Positions 31,410-41,419 of a DNA stretch of 64,000 bases are shown here, in pieces. The position numbers were made by a program, and so were the translations under genes. The notes under the pieces were generated by a model. It was not told the DNA's origin. It saw nothing but the letters and a program-made list of their open reading frames with translations, and did not search any database. Origin of the DNA: Litorilituus lipolyticus (GTDB lineage: Bacteria; Pseudomonadota; Gammaproteobacteria; Enterobacterales; Alteromonadaceae); assembly GCF_006439335.1 (NCBI RefSeq), contig NZ_SAWY01000036.1:356-64355 (forward strand), given 5' to 3'. The number at the start of each line of letters is the position of its first letter. Position 1 is the first letter of the stretch.

Positions 31410-32513
31410 TTAAAGTCTCATTGGCATAACGACATATAACGCCTCACCAGAATTAGCACCTTCAATAACAACGCTGCTGTTTGCATCAGCTAAGGTAAAC
31501 TTAACCTCTTCATCTTTGACAGCATTTAATACATCCAAAACATAACTGACATTGAAACCAATCTCTAAGTCATCGTAAGGAAAGTTAATTTCTAACTCTT
31601 CTTCAGCTTGTTCTTGCTCAGGATTATTAGCTGTTATCTTTAATAATGAATTAGAAAAATTTAATCGAACGCCTTTAAATTTTTCATTTGATAAAATAGA
31701 AGCACGGGATAAAACTTGCTTTAATTGATCTTTATTAGTTTCAAAAACCTTATCACCATTACGAGGTAGAACACGACGATAATCTGGAAACCTACCATCT
31801 ACTAGCTTACTTGTGAAAGAAAACTCGGTATCAACTATACGAACATGGTTTGAACCCAAGAAAACTTGGACTTCTTCATCAACAGGATTTAACAACCTGA
31901 TTATTTCTAAAATTCCTTTACGGGGAACAATAACTTGGCGCGCAGGTAAGGCTAAACTTTCATTAACAATTTTACAAATAGCTAATCTATGTCCATCAGT
32001 AGCTACAGATCTGATCTCGTTACCTTCACACTCGATGGACATACCATTTAAATAATAACGAACATCCTGATTAGCCATGGAAAAATGGGTACTTTCAATT
32101 AATCTAAGCAATTCAGATTTCATCAATTTAAATTCTACATCGCCCTTCCATTCTTCAATATTAGGGAAGTCAGAAGCAGCAAGCGTTGAGAGCGAATAAC
32201 GACTTCTTCCTGAAGCAAGCATAACAGATTCACCTTCTGTGGAGAAAGTAATCGTAGCGCTGTCAGGGAGACTCTTGCATATGTCGAGTAGCTTTCTAGC
32301 AGGAATAGTTATCTTACCATCAGTACCTTCATTATTGATTTCTGCGTATGAAACCATCTCTAGCTCTAAATCTGTAGCCGTTAAAGTAAGTGATTGCCCA
32401 CTAATATCAAAAAGAATATTTCCCAAAATCGGTAATGTACTCTTCCTTTCTACAGCACCAGAAACTAATAGTAATGGCTTTAGTAATAATTCCCTATTTA
32501 ATGAAAACTTCAT
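31410..32513 (-). CDS. dnaN: DNA polymerase III sliding clamp (beta)
   Basis: 367 residues from the ATG at 32513 (E. coli 366). The N-terminus MKFSLNRELLLKPLLLVSGAVERKSTLPILGNI and the C-terminus ending YVVMPMRL are diagnostic. The frame extends four codons upstream to a GTG, which would add residues not in the family. It is co-transcribed with dnaA upstream and recF downstream. Confidence 0.98.
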   Translation of the reverse strand: MKFSLNRELLLKPLLLVSGAVERKSTLPILGNILFDISGQSLTLTATDLELEMVSYAEINNEGTDGKITIPARKLLDICKSLPDSATITFSTEGESVMLASGRSRYSLSTLAASDFPNIEEWKGDVEFKLMKSELLRLIESTHFSMANQDVRYYLNGMSIECEGNEIRSVATDGHRLAICKIVNESLALPARQVIVPRKGILEIIRLLNPVDEEVQVFLGSNHVRIVDTEFSFTSKLVDGRFPDYRRVLPRNGDKVFETNKDQLKQVLSRASILSNEKFKGVRLNFSNSLLKITANNPEQEQAEEELEINFPYDDLEIGFNVSYVLDVLNAVKDEEVKFTLADANSSVVIEGANSGEALYVVMPMRL

Positions 32514-32545
32514 TCTTATACCCACTTAAGCATTGAACATTATTA

Positions 32546-33937
32546 TTATGAAGATAAAGTTCTAATTAGATTAGAATAATCTTCTTTTATATCATGAGTT
32601 TCCTCACGCAAAGACTTTACTTTACGACAAGCGTGAAGCACAGTTGTGTGGTCTCTACCCCCAAAGGCATCACCAATTTCAGGCAAACTGTGGTTCGTTA
32701 ATTCTTTAGATAATGCCATGGCTATCTGCCTTGGTCTAGCAACAGAGCGATTTCTTCTTTTTGATAATAAATCTGCTACTTTAATTTTGTAATATTCAGC
32801 AACTGTACGTTGAATATTATCAATAGTCACAAGCTTATCTTGAAGTGCTAGCAAATCACGCAATGCTTCTCTAACGAAATCGATGGTTATAGCTCTACCA
32901 GTAAAATTGGCATTAGCAATCACTCGGTTTAAAGCACCTTCTAGCTCCCTTACATTAGAACGCAGTCGTTTTGCTATAAAGAAAGCAACTTCATCAGCCA
33001 GATTTATATGACTCTCTTCCGCCTTTCTCTTTAAAATAGCAACACGCGTCTCAAGTTCTGGTGGTTCAATAGCCAAGGTTAAACCCCAACCAAAACGAGA
33101 TTTAAGTCTGTCATCAACGCCATCAATTTCTTTAGGATAACGATCGCTAGTTAGAATAATCTGCTGGTTACCTTCAAGAAGCGCATTAAAAGTATGAAAA
33201 AATTCTTCCTGAGTACGTTCTTTACCAGCAAAAAATTGAATATCATCGATTAATAATGCATCGACGCTTCGATAATATTGCTTGAACTTTTCCATTGCGT
33301 TGTTTTGAAGCGCTCTGACCATATCCTGAACGAAGCGTTCAGAATGCATATAGGCAATTTTAGCGTTTGGTTTATTCAACAAGATGCCATTACCTACCGC
33401 ATGAAGTAAATGAGTCTTACCTAGACCAGTTCCACCATATATAAATAACGGATTATATGCAGCACCAGGATTGTCTGCCACTTGAGAAGCAGCAGCTCTT
33501 GCTAATTGGTTTGATTTACCTTCAACAAAATTATCAAAAGTATAATTAACTCTAACATTGGTTTTTTTAGGTAAATTGCTTTCTGTTTCCTTAGGTTTGA
33601 GATCACTGTTAATAGACTGAGAAAACATATTTGATCCTGAAGGGTGAGCGGCAGGCACTGCTACTTCTCCTTCGGGGCTAGCATTCACTAGCGGTTTACT
33701 TCCGACATCAAATCGTAGTAATAAAGGGTTGTCAGTATCATGAAGAGTGACTAACTCATTGATACGATTAACATACTTATCTCTTACCCAATCTAGAACG
33801 AAGCGATTTGGAGCATATAATGTCATAACATTATCAGTGATGACACATTGCAACGGACGGATCCACATACTAAATTGCTGAGCGGGCAACTCTTCTTGTA
33901 GAATAGAAAGGCATCGTTGCCAAGGTGAAAGGTCCAA
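32546..33937 (-). CDS. dnaA: Chromosomal replication initiator DnaA
   Basis: 463 residues from a TTG at 33937. This start is chosen because GGAG lies six bases upstream and it gives [10 protein letters not shown], aligning with E. coli MSLSLWQQCL. A TTG four codons earlier has no ribosome binding site and there is no ATG. The AAA+ core has [13 protein letters not shown] and [16 protein letters not shown]; the C-terminal DNA-binding signature is [15 protein letters not shown]. It binds DnaA boxes and opens oriC. Its promoter region contains a perfect DnaA box, consistent with autoregulation. Confidence 0.97.
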   Translation of the reverse strand: MDLSPWQRCLSILQEELPAQQFSMWIRPLQCVITDNVMTLYAPNRFVLDWVRDKYVNRINELVTLHDTDNPLLLRFDVGSKPLVNASPEGEVAVPAAHPSGSNMFSQSINSDLKPKETESNLPKKTNVRVNYTFDNFVEGKSNQLARAAASQVADNPGAAYNPLFIYGGTGLGKTHLLHAVGNGILLNKPNAKIAYMHSERFVQDMVRALQNNAMEKFKQYYRSVDALLIDDIQFFAGKERTQEEFFHTFNALLEGNQQIILTSDRYPKEIDGVDDRLKSRFGWGLTLAIEPPELETRVAILKRKAEESHINLADEVAFFIAKRLRSNVRELEGALNRVIANANFTGRAITIDFVREALRDLLALQDKLVTIDNIQRTVAEYYKIKVADLLSKRRNRSVARPRQIAMALSKELTNHSLPEIGDAFGGRDHTTVLHACRKVKSLREETHDIKEDYSNLIRTLSS

Positions 33938-34069
33938 CCAAAACTCCAAAAAACGTTTAATTATATCAAAACGACTTAAAAACTCGTCGAATAACAGACC
34001 GTACTCACTGCGGGGAAGAAACGGAAAACATGATATGATTATAAATATATTTTGCTATTATCTATTGAG

Positions 34070-34078
34070 TTATCCACA
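34070..34078 (+). promoter_or_regulatory. DnaA box upstream of dnaA
   Basis: TTATCCACA, the perfect high-affinity consensus, about 130 bases upstream of the dnaA start codon. Known dnaA genes are repressed by DnaA bound to such boxes. Confidence 0.8.
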
Positions 34079-34336
34079 AGTGCAATATTGACTTTTGCGT
34101 TAATAGCCCTTTTTTAGAATAAAGTCAGAATTAATGAATAAATATTGGTTTTAGCCCTATTTTTAAATACTAAAACATAAGAATACAGCACAGTTCTATA
34201 ACAGAAATATATATAGAAAAGGAAAATATTGTCTATTTTGTATAAAGCTGTGGGTAAAAAAAGATCACCAGAACAAATGAAGATCGAAAAGATCCACTTA
34301 AAGGATCATTTATTACAAAATAGTAGTGATTAATAA

Positions 34337-34365
34337 TTGACAAATAGGCCAACAGGCATTAATAT
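34337..34365 (+). promoter_or_regulatory. Sigma-70 promoter of rpmH
   Basis: TTGACA (34337-34342), exactly 17 bases of spacer, TAATAT (34360-34365), followed by a GC-rich TCGGCC discriminator. That is the pattern of growth-rate-controlled ribosomal promoters. Transcription would begin near 34371 and give a leader of about 70 bases. Confidence 0.75.
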
Positions 34366-34439
34366 TCGGCCTCTTTTTTTAGACCAGTGTGCTCAAACGG
34401 CGGTTTTGCCAGGGCAACAACAACCGACGGATTAGCGTA

Positions 34440-34574
34440 ATGAAAAGAACATTTCAACCTAGCGTATTAAAACGTAAGCGTAACCACGGATTCCGTGCTC
34501 GCATGGCAACTAAAAACGGTCGTGCTGTTTTAGCTCGTCGCCGTGCTAAAGGCCGTGCAAGCCTAAGCGCTTAA
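34440..34574 (+). CDS. rpmH: 50S ribosomal protein L34
   Basis: 44 residues, [20 protein letters not shown] to [10 protein letters not shown], unmistakable for L34. An in-frame upstream extension of 17 codons starting at 34389 is non-conserved and is part of the leader. First gene of the rpmH-rnpA-yidD-yidC run. Confidence 0.98.
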   Translation: MKRTFQPSVLKRKRNHGFRARMATKNGRAVLARRRAKGRASLSA

Positions 34575-34614
34575 TTAATATTCTTACTATAGAATATCAT
34601 AAGCTAGCCTTATA

Positions 34615-34986
34615 ATGGTTACTTATAAATTTAATCGGGAGTCACGTTTGTTGACTCCCGGTCATTTTCAACGAGTTTTTTCTAAACCAACTCGTTACGG
34701 TTCACACCACTTTACCCTACTTATTACGCCTAGTGATAAAAACTCTACCGTAGACCCAAATAACCGATTAGGTTTAGCAATTGCTAAAAAGCGTGTAAAA
34801 CTCGCTGTTCAAAGAAATCGTATAAAAAGGCTCGTTAGAGAAAGTTTTCGATTAAATCAACATAAATTACCTGATATAGATATAGTTGTTATGGTAAAGT
34901 CTGGGATTGATCAGCTAGACAACAATCAAATAAATCAACAATTAGAAAAAATATGGCGAAAAATAATTCAACGCCACAAAAAATAG
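34615..34986 (+). CDS. rnpA: Ribonuclease P protein component
   Basis: 123 residues. The basic RNA-binding signature [16 protein letters not shown] and the N-terminal [17 protein letters not shown] are typical. It assists the RNase P RNA in maturing tRNA 5' ends. Its last 34 bases overlap yidD, as in E. coli. Confidence 0.97.
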   Translation: MVTYKFNRESRLLTPGHFQRVFSKPTRYGSHHFTLLITPSDKNSTVDPNNRLGLAIAKKRVKLAVQRNRIKRLVRESFRLNQHKLPDIDIVVMVKSGIDQLDNNQINQQLEKIWRKIIQRHKK

Positions 34987-35207
34987 TAATAACACTAATT
35001 AGAGGCTATCAACGCTTTATTAGTCCCTTACTTGGTTCAAATTGTCGATTCAACCCTACCTGTTCATCCTATGCAATTGAAGCAGTTAATCGCTTTGGGG
35101 TGATAAAAGGGACTTGGTTAGCAAGCAAACGTATATTAAAATGTCATCCACTTAATGCAGGGGGTGATGATCCCGTGCCAACACATAAAAAAAGAGAAAT
35201 AAACCTT
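34953..35207 (+). CDS. yidD: Membrane protein insertion efficiency factor YidD, in frame with yidC and lacking its own stop
   Basis: 85 residues matching the whole YidD family: [29 protein letters not shown] with its conserved cysteines, and [15 protein letters not shown]. It overlaps rnpA in another frame. There is no stop codon: the frame runs through HKKREINL into MESQRSLLF, the canonical YidC start, making one 630-codon frame (34953-36845). A run of seven A (35187-35193) precedes the junction. With one A fewer, YidD would end at the TAA at 35200-35202. It is a true fusion, an assembly indel or slippage. Confidence 0.85.
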
Positions 35208-36845
35208 ATGGAATCCCAACGCAGTCTGCTTTTTATTGCGCTTATGGTTGTTACTTATTTGCTATTTAGTCAATGGCAAAAAGAACAAGCAACACCAGTA
35301 GAGCAAGTCACTACGACCCAAGAACAAAGTATTCAAGAAAATAGTGGTGATTTTGTTCCTGAATCTTCTGAACAAGTTGCTGCATTAGAGAAAATTCCAT
35401 CAGCTACAAATAGCAAACTGATTACGGTAAATACAGATACCATATCAGCGAAGATTAATAGCCAAGGCGGTGATATTGTTGAAGTGAAACTGTTGAAATA
35501 TGAAACAGTTCAAGACAGCAAAATTCCATTTACTGTTTTACAAAATGGCGCACAAAAATACATTGCTCAAAGTGGTTTAACCGGTGCTAATGGCGTTGAC
35601 AGAATTGTTAAAGGTCGCCCAATTTATACATCACAGCAAAGTAACTACGATCTAGATGGTAACGAAGAATTAATTGTTGATTTGGTATATCAAGCAGATA
35701 ATGGTTTGAACGTAACCAAGCGATTTACATTCAAAGCCGACAGCTACGTAATCAATGTTGATTACATTGTTAACAACAATACTAGCAATACGGTTTCTGT
35801 TCAGATGTATGGCCAGTTAAAGCAATCAACAGTTGTTGATACTTCAACAGGCATGTTACCTACCTACCGTGGTGCAGCATACTCAACGACTGAAGAACGC
35901 TATGAAAAATATGATTTTGAAGATATTGCAGAAGCTAACTTAAGCAAGCCAACTGCTGGAGGCTGGGTGGCTATGCTTGAACACTACTTCGTTTCTGCAT
36001 GGGTACCAAATGGTAAAGATACTAACCAACTTTACACAAGTTACACTAACAACTATGAAGCGGTTATAGGCTTTAAAGCTCCAGCTATAAATATTGATGC
36101 CGGTGAACAAGGTAAAACTTCAGCTGTTCTATATGTTGGCCCTAAAGATCAAGCAGTTTTAGAGACTTTAGCACCTAGCCTTGATTTAACCATTGATTAC
36201 GGTTTCTTGTGGATGATTAGCCAACCATTATTCTGGTTACTACTACAAATTCAGAATATTGTTTCAAACTGGGGTGTTGCAATTATCATCATCACCATGA
36301 TTGTGAAAGGTGCTATGTATCCATTAACCAAAGCACAATACACTTCAATGGCTAAAATGCGTGATTTAGCGCCTAAAATGCAGCAATTGAAAGAGCGCTA
36401 CGGTGATGACAGACAAAAAATGTCACAAGCAACCATGGAAATGTATCGTAAAGAGAAAGTTAACCCAGCTGGTGGTTGCTTACCTTTACTATTACAAATG
36501 CCAATATTCTTAGCACTTTACTGGGTATTCTTAGAAAGTGTAGAACTACGTCACGCGCCATTTGTTTTCTGGATTCAAGATTTATCAGCTAAAGACCCGT
36601 TCTTCGTACTGCCTATTCTAATGGGTATTAGTATGTATGTTATGCAGAAAATGCAACCTATGACCATTCAAGATCCAATGCAACAAAAGATCATGCAGTA
36701 TATGCCTGTTGTATTCTCAGTATTTATGGCGTGGTTCCCGTCTGGCTTAGTACTTTACTGGTTCATCAGTAACGTTATATCAATCATACAAATGAAAATC
36801 ATCTTTGATGGAATGGCTAAGCAAAAAGCAGCCAAAGAAAGCTAA
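35208..36845 (+). CDS. yidC: Membrane protein insertase YidC (Oxa1 family)
   Basis: 545 residues from the internal ATG at 35208 (E. coli 548). An N-terminal membrane anchor ([16 protein letters not shown]) is followed by the large periplasmic domain (about 60-330). Five core transmembrane segments follow, including [20 protein letters not shown] with the hydrophilic-groove arginine absent and lysine nearby, then [22 protein letters not shown] and [17 protein letters not shown]. It inserts proteins into the inner membrane with or without Sec. It is in frame with yidD upstream. No strong ribosome binding site precedes this ATG (only AGAG about ten bases away), so translation may arrive from yidD. 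Confidence 0.97.
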   Translation: MESQRSLLFIALMVVTYLLFSQWQKEQATPVEQVTTTQEQSIQENSGDFVPESSEQVAALEKIPSATNSKLITVNTDTISAKINSQGGDIVEVKLLKYETVQDSKIPFTVLQNGAQKYIAQSGLTGANGVDRIVKGRPIYTSQQSNYDLDGNEELIVDLVYQADNGLNVTKRFTFKADSYVINVDYIVNNNTSNTVSVQMYGQLKQSTVVDTSTGMLPTYRGAAYSTTEERYEKYDFEDIAEANLSKPTAGGWVAMLEHYFVSAWVPNGKDTNQLYTSYTNNYEAVIGFKAPAINIDAGEQGKTSAVLYVGPKDQAVLETLAPSLDLTIDYGFLWMISQPLFWLLLQIQNIVSNWGVAIIIITMIVKGAMYPLTKAQYTSMAKMRDLAPKMQQLKERYGDDRQKMSQATMEMYRKEKVNPAGGCLPLLLQMPIFLALYWVFLESVELRHAPFVFWIQDLSAKDPFFVLPILMGISMYVMQKMQPMTIQDPMQQKIMQYMPVVFSVFMAWFPSGLVLYWFISNVISIIQMKIIFDGMAKQKAAKES

Positions 36846-36858
36846 ATAAAATAACAAT

Positions 36859-36888
36859 AAAAAAGGCGACCTTAGGGTCGCCTTTTTT
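36859..36888 (+). terminator. Terminator after yidC
   Basis: A-run, stem GGCGACC (36865-36871), loop TTAG with partial overlap, GGTCGCC (36876-36882), then six T (36883-36888). It lies 19 bases past the yidC stop and is symmetrical enough to work in both directions. Confidence 0.88.
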
Positions 36889-36976
36889 ATTTACCTTTTT
36901 TAATACTGATAAAAACTGTGCAGCAAAGAAAAATAAAGTAAAATAATAACAAAGCAATTTACTAGTAATCTATAAA

Positions 36977-38380
36977 ATGACAGCCTTTTCACAACAAACC
37001 ACTATTGCAGCACAAGCAACAGCACCTGGTCGCGGAGGTGTAGGTATTATCAGAGTATCAGGGCCTGAAGCTAAGCATGTAGCGCAAGCTATTCTAGGCA
37101 AAGTGCCTGAAGTGAGAAAAGCTGAATATCTGCCCTTTCTCGATGAAAATAAGCAAATTCTTGATCAAGGCATCGCCCTATATTTCAAAGCACCTAACTC
37201 ATTCACAGGTGAAGATGTAATTGAATTTCAAGGTCATGGTGGCCCTGTTATTCTAGACATGCTGCTTAAAGCGATCCTAGCACTGCCTAACGTACAAATG
37301 GCCAAGCCAGGTGAATTTAGTGAGCAAGCTTTTTTAAACGATAAACTGGATCTGACCCAAGCAGAAGCTATTGCCGATCTTATTAATTCAAGTTCAGAGC
37401 AAGCAGCACGCTCGGCACTACATTCATTACAAGGCGATTTTTCAAAACTTGTACATGAAATGGTTGATAGCATTATTCATTTGAGAATGTATGTTGAAGC
37501 TGCAATAGACTTTCCTGAAGAAGAGATCGATTTTCTGGCCGATAAAAAAGTTGTTTCAGATTTAAAAGCAATTATTGAACGCGTTGAAAAAGTAAGGAAA
37601 CAAGCACAACAAGGTAGCCTTATTAGAGAAGGTATGCGTGTGGTTATTGCAGGCAGACCAAATGCAGGCAAATCAAGTTTACTAAACGCCCTTAGCGGTA
37701 AAAAAAGCGCTATTGTAACTGATATTGCAGGAACAACACGTGACGTGCTAGCTGAACAAATTCACATAGATGGCATGCCGTTACACATTATAGATACCGC
37801 AGGTCTTCGTGAAAGTACAGATACCGTTGAACAAATAGGTATAGAGCGCGCATGGCAAGAGATAAAACAAGCAGACAGAGTGCTGCTTATGGTAGATGCA
37901 AGTGAGCAACACACCATATTGGAAGACGAACAAGATATCAAAAGCCTATATCCTGAGTTTTTTGAACAGCTACCTGAGCATATAGGCCTAACCTTAGTAA
38001 GAAATAAAGCAGATAAAATAGCGATAGAAACAGGTTTATCTGAATTTATCGATAATCGACAACATCAGCATAGCGTGATCACCTTATCAGCTAAAACAGG
38101 TGAAGGCATAAATAGCTTAAAAGAACACTTAAAAGCAATCATGGGCTATCAAGGGAGTACGGAAGGTGGGTTTATGGCGAGAAGGCGCCATTTAGTCGCT
38201 TTAGAAAGAGCTCACAACCATCTTTTAACAGGTTTAGATCAATTAGAGTCTTACGTTGCAGGTGAGATTCTAGCTGAAGAGCTACGTATTTGCCAACAAG
38301 AATTAGATCAGATAACAGGTGAATTTACCAGTGACGATCTACTTGGAAAGATCTTCACCTCCTTTTGTATTGGTAAATAA
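36977..38380 (+). CDS. mnmE: tRNA modification GTPase MnmE (TrmE)
   Basis: 467 residues (E. coli 454). An N-terminal folate-binding domain ([21 protein letters not shown]) comes first, then a G domain with [30 protein letters not shown] and NKAD. It ends with the obligatory C-terminal CIGK carrying the essential cysteine. With MnmG it forms cmnm5U at the tRNA wobble position. MnmG is encoded 1.1 kb downstream, beyond mioC and oriC. Confidence 0.98.
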   Translation: MTAFSQQTTIAAQATAPGRGGVGIIRVSGPEAKHVAQAILGKVPEVRKAEYLPFLDENKQILDQGIALYFKAPNSFTGEDVIEFQGHGGPVILDMLLKAILALPNVQMAKPGEFSEQAFLNDKLDLTQAEAIADLINSSSEQAARSALHSLQGDFSKLVHEMVDSIIHLRMYVEAAIDFPEEEIDFLADKKVVSDLKAIIERVEKVRKQAQQGSLIREGMRVVIAGRPNAGKSSLLNALSGKKSAIVTDIAGTTRDVLAEQIHIDGMPLHIIDTAGLRESTDTVEQIGIERAWQEIKQADRVLLMVDASEQHTILEDEQDIKSLYPEFFEQLPEHIGLTLVRNKADKIAIETGLSEFIDNRQHQHSVITLSAKTGEGINSLKEHLKAIMGYQGSTEGGFMARRRHLVALERAHNHLLTGLDQLESYVAGEILAEELRICQQELDQITGEFTSDDLLGKIFTSFCIGK

Positions 38381-38395
38381 CTATCTAAACCAAGC

Positions 38396-38423
38396 AAAGG
38401 CCGTCATCAGTACGGCCTTTTTT
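38396..38423 (+). terminator. Terminator after mnmE
   Basis: AAAGGCCGT (38396-38404) / ACGGCCTTT (38412-38420) with a seven-base loop and T-run to 38423, 15 bases past the stop. Confidence 0.88.
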
Positions 38424-38577
38424 ATTACTAATAATTAATAAAAGGCGTTAACGTTTACTCTTATATTGTCATTTTATTTAACTAAATCAACGTCAGCTCA
38501 TACAAAGTAATAATTAGTTGAGTCTAGCTATATAAGTACTACAATAGCGCTAATTTTAATGACTATACGAGTTAACT

Positions 38578-39045
38578 ATGAGTTCTATCCAAATAATCGT
38601 TGGCAGTATGCTTGGTGGCACTGAGTATGTTGCAGAAGCATGCGAAGAAATACTTGAAAGCCAAAACCATTCTATTGACTTACATTTAACGCCTAACTTT
38701 TCTTCAATTATTGATCGATCATTGCAGGTTAATCCGTCAGATAAAGTCATTTGGTTAATATGTACCTCAACTCATGGTGCTGGTGAGTATCCAGATAACT
38801 TAAAAGCATTTGTTAATGATCTAGTTAATAGTGATCAAGATCTATCAACAATCAATTTTCTGACGATAGCTGTGGGTGACTCAAGTTACGATACCTTTTG
38901 TAAAGCTGGGAAAGATATAAATAACATATTAATATCAAAAGGTTGCACTGAAATCACAAGCATTAAGACACTAGATATGTCCCAAGAAATTGATCCAGAA
39001 GATCTAGCACAGCAATGGATTGAGCAAAATATGGATCGGCTATAG
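38578..39045 (+). CDS. mioC: Flavodoxin-like protein MioC
   Basis: 155 residues. The FMN phosphate-binding loop GSMLGGTEYVAE lies near residue 8 and ICTSTHGAGEYPDN near residue 60, followed by VGDSSYDTFCKAGKD. MioC is the classic oriC neighbour. In E. coli transcription of mioC runs into oriC, and the same orientation is kept here with the origin starting right after its stop. Confidence 0.95.
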   Translation: MSSIQIIVGSMLGGTEYVAEACEEILESQNHSIDLHLTPNFSSIIDRSLQVNPSDKVIWLICTSTHGAGEYPDNLKAFVNDLVNSDQDLSTINFLTIAVGDSSYDTFCKAGKDINNILISKGCTEITSIKTLDMSQEIDPEDLAQQWIEQNMDRL

Positions 39046-39094
39046 ATCTATTACCCATAAGTTATTAACAACTATTCAATTATAAAACAGCCAT

Positions 39095-39103
39095 TGTGGA
39101 TAA
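39095..39103 (-). promoter_or_regulatory. DnaA box in oriC (R4-like)
   Basis: TTATCCACA on the minus strand, perfect consensus, at the mioC end of oriC, the position of box R4 in E. coli. Confidence 0.82.
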
Positions 39104-39167
39104 AAGCATGAATAACCCGTTATTTTTCTATTATTATTCAGTTGAACAAATTAATATTAATTATGCC

Positions 39168-39176
39168 TGTGTATAA
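39168..39176 (-). promoter_or_regulatory. DnaA box in oriC
   Basis: TTATACACA on the minus strand, a match to the relaxed consensus TTATNCACA. Confidence 0.75.
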
Positions 39177-39273
39177 ATAGCTCTTTTGATCAAAGCTTAT
39201 TTGCTAATAGATCATGTGTTGATCACAAAGTTATCATTGCTGTTACTATCTAATATTTATAAGAAAAAACCAC

Positions 39274-39282
39274 TTATACACA
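39274..39282 (+). promoter_or_regulatory. DnaA box in oriC (R1-like)
   Basis: TTATACACA on the plus strand, next to the AT-rich unwinding region, the position of box R1 in E. coli. Confidence 0.78.
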
Positions 39283-39477
39283 GAAAAACGCGATCTTAAT
39301 AAGTAATAATAATAAGATCTTTATATAGATCTCTTTTTATATATTAAGGATCGCGACAGATCTTTTTTAATGATTTGATCGTATCGTTTTACTTAAAAAA
39401 GCGCTAAAATATGTCCCCTTATTTTTAAATACTCAAAAAAAGTAGAGTATTAGTTAGTTATTCAAGGTTATTTATTT

Positions 39478-41367
39478 ATGTGGTATCAAGAGTCTTATGA
39501 CGTAATTGTTGTTGGTGGTGGTCATGCTGGTACAGAAGCATCACTTGCTGCAGCCCGTATGGGTTGTAAAACGTTATTGCTAACTCATAACATTGATACT
39601 TTAGGTCAAATGTCTTGTAATCCAGCCATTGGTGGTATAGGCAAAGGGCATTTAGTTAAAGAGATTGATGCTCTTGGTGGCTTAATGGCTACAGCAATTG
39701 ATCATAGCGCCATACAGTTTAGAACATTAAATGCCAGTAAAGGGCCTGCAGTTCGAGCTACTCGCGCACAAGCGGATCGAGCATTATATCGTTCATACGT
39801 ACGTAACTACTTAGAAAATCAAGAAAACTTAACTATATTTCAACAGCCTTGTGATGACTTGATCCTTGAAAATGATCGCGTTGTGGGTGTATCGACTCAA
39901 ATGGGGTTAAAATTTAAAGGAACCACCGTGGTATTAACCGTGGGTACCTTCCTTGCAGGCCAAATCCATATTGGTTTAAATAACTATCAAGGTGGTCGAG
40001 CAGGCGATCCTGCAAGCGTAAACTTGGCCAGTAAATTACGAGATTTACCTTTTAGAATGGATCGTTTAAAAACGGGGACACCACCAAGATTAGATGCAAG
40101 ATCATTAGACTTTTCTGTGATGGAAGAACAGCCAGGAGATACACCAAGGCCTGTATTCTCATTTATGGGATCTACCGCCGATCATCCTGAGCAAATATCA
40201 TGTTATATCACTCATACCAATGAACAAACTCATCAGTTTATTCGTGAAGGACTTGATAGATCACCGATGTACACGGGTGTCATTGAAGGAGTTGGTCCAA
40301 GGTACTGTCCGTCAATTGAAGATAAAATCACAAGGTTTTCAGATAAATCCTCTCATCAAATCTTTGTTGAGCCTGAAGGGTTAACAACACATGAGGTTTA
40401 TCCTAACGGTATTTCAACTAGTTTACCTTTTGATGTTCAAATGAACTTAGTGCGCTCTATCAAAGGTTTTGAAAATGCTTTCATCACACGTCCTGGTTAT
40501 GCCATTGAATACGATTACTTTGATCCACGAGATTTAAAACAAAGTTTAGAGAGTAAATTTGTTAGTAACCTTTATTTTGCAGGGCAGATAAACGGTACAA
40601 CAGGTTATGAAGAAGCTGGTGCACAAGGGTTGATTGCTGCAGCTAACGCTGCGAATAGAGTTAAAGGTCGAGATGAATTTATTTTAGGTCGTGATCAAGC
40701 TTATATGGGCGTACTTATTGATGATTTAGCGACTTTAGGTACTAAAGAACCTTATCGAATGTTCACATCTCGTGCTGAATATCGTCTTTTACTTCGTGAA
40801 GATAATGCAGATATTCGATTAACGGAAAAAGGTCGTGAAATTGGCTTAGTAGATGATGCTCGTTGGCAGCGATTTAATGAAAAAATGGAAAATGTCGAGC
40901 AAGAACGTCAACGATTACGATCTACTTGGGTTCAGAAAGATCATACTGCTGTTGAGCAAGTAAACGAACTACTAAAAACGCCGATGAGCAAAGAAGCTAG
41001 CCTAGAAGATCTTATTAGACGTCCTGAAGTAAGATATGATGACTTGATCAATATCGAAGGTTTAGGCCCTGTTATGGCTGATAAACAAGCAGCAGAGCAA
41101 ATTGAAATTCAAATTAAATACGCAGGTTATATCGAACGTCAACTTGAAGATATTGCCAAGAAAAAGCGAAATGAAGATACTTTGATACCAACTGACTTTG
41201 ATTATCAGCAAATTTCGGGCTTATCAAACGAGGTGGTAGCTAAACTACTTGATGCTAAGCCTGAAACAATTGGAAAAGCTTCGAGAATTTCTGGTATTAC
41301 TCCTGCAGCAATTTCGTTATTATTAGTTTATCTAAAAAAACATGGTCTTTTGCGTAAACAAGCATAA
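39478..41367 (+). CDS. mnmG: tRNA uridine-5-carboxymethylaminomethyl modification enzyme MnmG (GidA)
   Basis: 629 residues, exactly the E. coli length. FAD-binding [19 protein letters not shown] is at the N-terminus, and [53 protein letters not shown]-like and [15 protein letters not shown] are all present. It works with MnmE on tRNA wobble uridine. First gene to the right of oriC. Confidence 0.98.
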   Translation: MWYQESYDVIVVGGGHAGTEASLAAARMGCKTLLLTHNIDTLGQMSCNPAIGGIGKGHLVKEIDALGGLMATAIDHSAIQFRTLNASKGPAVRATRAQADRALYRSYVRNYLENQENLTIFQQPCDDLILENDRVVGVSTQMGLKFKGTTVVLTVGTFLAGQIHIGLNNYQGGRAGDPASVNLASKLRDLPFRMDRLKTGTPPRLDARSLDFSVMEEQPGDTPRPVFSFMGSTADHPEQISCYITHTNEQTHQFIREGLDRSPMYTGVIEGVGPRYCPSIEDKITRFSDKSSHQIFVEPEGLTTHEVYPNGISTSLPFDVQMNLVRSIKGFENAFITRPGYAIEYDYFDPRDLKQSLESKFVSNLYFAGQINGTTGYEEAGAQGLIAAANAANRVKGRDEFILGRDQAYMGVLIDDLATLGTKEPYRMFTSRAEYRLLLREDNADIRLTEKGREIGLVDDARWQRFNEKMENVEQERQRLRSTWVQKDHTAVEQVNELLKTPMSKEASLEDLIRRPEVRYDDLINIEGLGPVMADKQAAEQIEIQIKYAGYIERQLEDIAKKKRNEDTLIPTDFDYQQISGLSNEVVAKLLDAKPETIGKASRISGITPAAISLLLVYLKKHGLLRKQA

Positions 41368-41380
41368 GCAATAATTTAGG

Positions 41381-41411
41381 GGCAGTTTTTAATTAACAAT
41401 TAAAAACTGCC
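41381..41411. repeat. Perfect 14-bp hairpin between mnmG and rsmG
   Basis: GGCAGTTTTTAATT (41381-41394) and AATTAAAAACTGCC (41398-41411) with a three-base AAC loop. It begins 13 bases after the mnmG stop and ends eight bases before the rsmG ATG, where no ribosome binding site is seen. It may be an intercistronic processing or attenuation structure; no T-run follows. Confidence 0.75.
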
Positions 41412-41419
41412 TAATAAAA

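Larger units (their letters stand above)
33938..34439. other. dnaA-rpmH divergent intergenic control region
   Basis: About 500 bases, AT-rich, without a gene. It holds a perfect DnaA box (34070-34078), a one-mismatch box TGTGGGTAA (34249-34257, reverse orientation) and four GATC sites clustered between about 34262 and 34308. The strong rpmH promoter (34337-34365) is at its right end. It could contribute to origin control, but the denser DnaA box/GATC cluster lies at mioC-mnmG. Confidence 0.7.
39033..39400. other. oriC: Chromosomal replication origin oriC
   Basis: The mioC-mnmG gap contains three consensus DnaA boxes: 39095-39103 and 39168-39176 (both reverse) and 39274-39282 (forward). About eleven GATC Dam/SeqA sites fall between 39033 and 39400. 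Next to the 39274 box lies a very AT-rich stretch (39290-39370) with repeated AGATCT-type 13-mer-like units, the probable unwinding element. Read on the minus strand, GATCGCGTTTTTCTGTGTATAA corresponds to the E. coli segment GATCGCACTGCCCTGTGGATAA with box R1. Layout and neighbours match E. coli oriC. No clean IHF site was found. Confidence 0.9.

Noticed and set aside
34346-34380. Terminator-like AGGCC/GGCCT pair followed by eight T before rpmH
   Set aside because: The left arm lies inside the rpmH promoter spacer, upstream of the expected transcript start, so the hairpin would not form in RNA; no plus-strand gene precedes it.
34389-34439. 17-codon upstream extension of rpmH
   Set aside because: L34 starts at MKRTFQPS in all known cases; the extension is leader RNA.
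39181-39200. IHF site in oriC (GATCAAAGCTTA)
   Set aside because: Differs from WATCAANNNNTTR at the first base, and such near-matches are expected by chance in AT-rich DNA.
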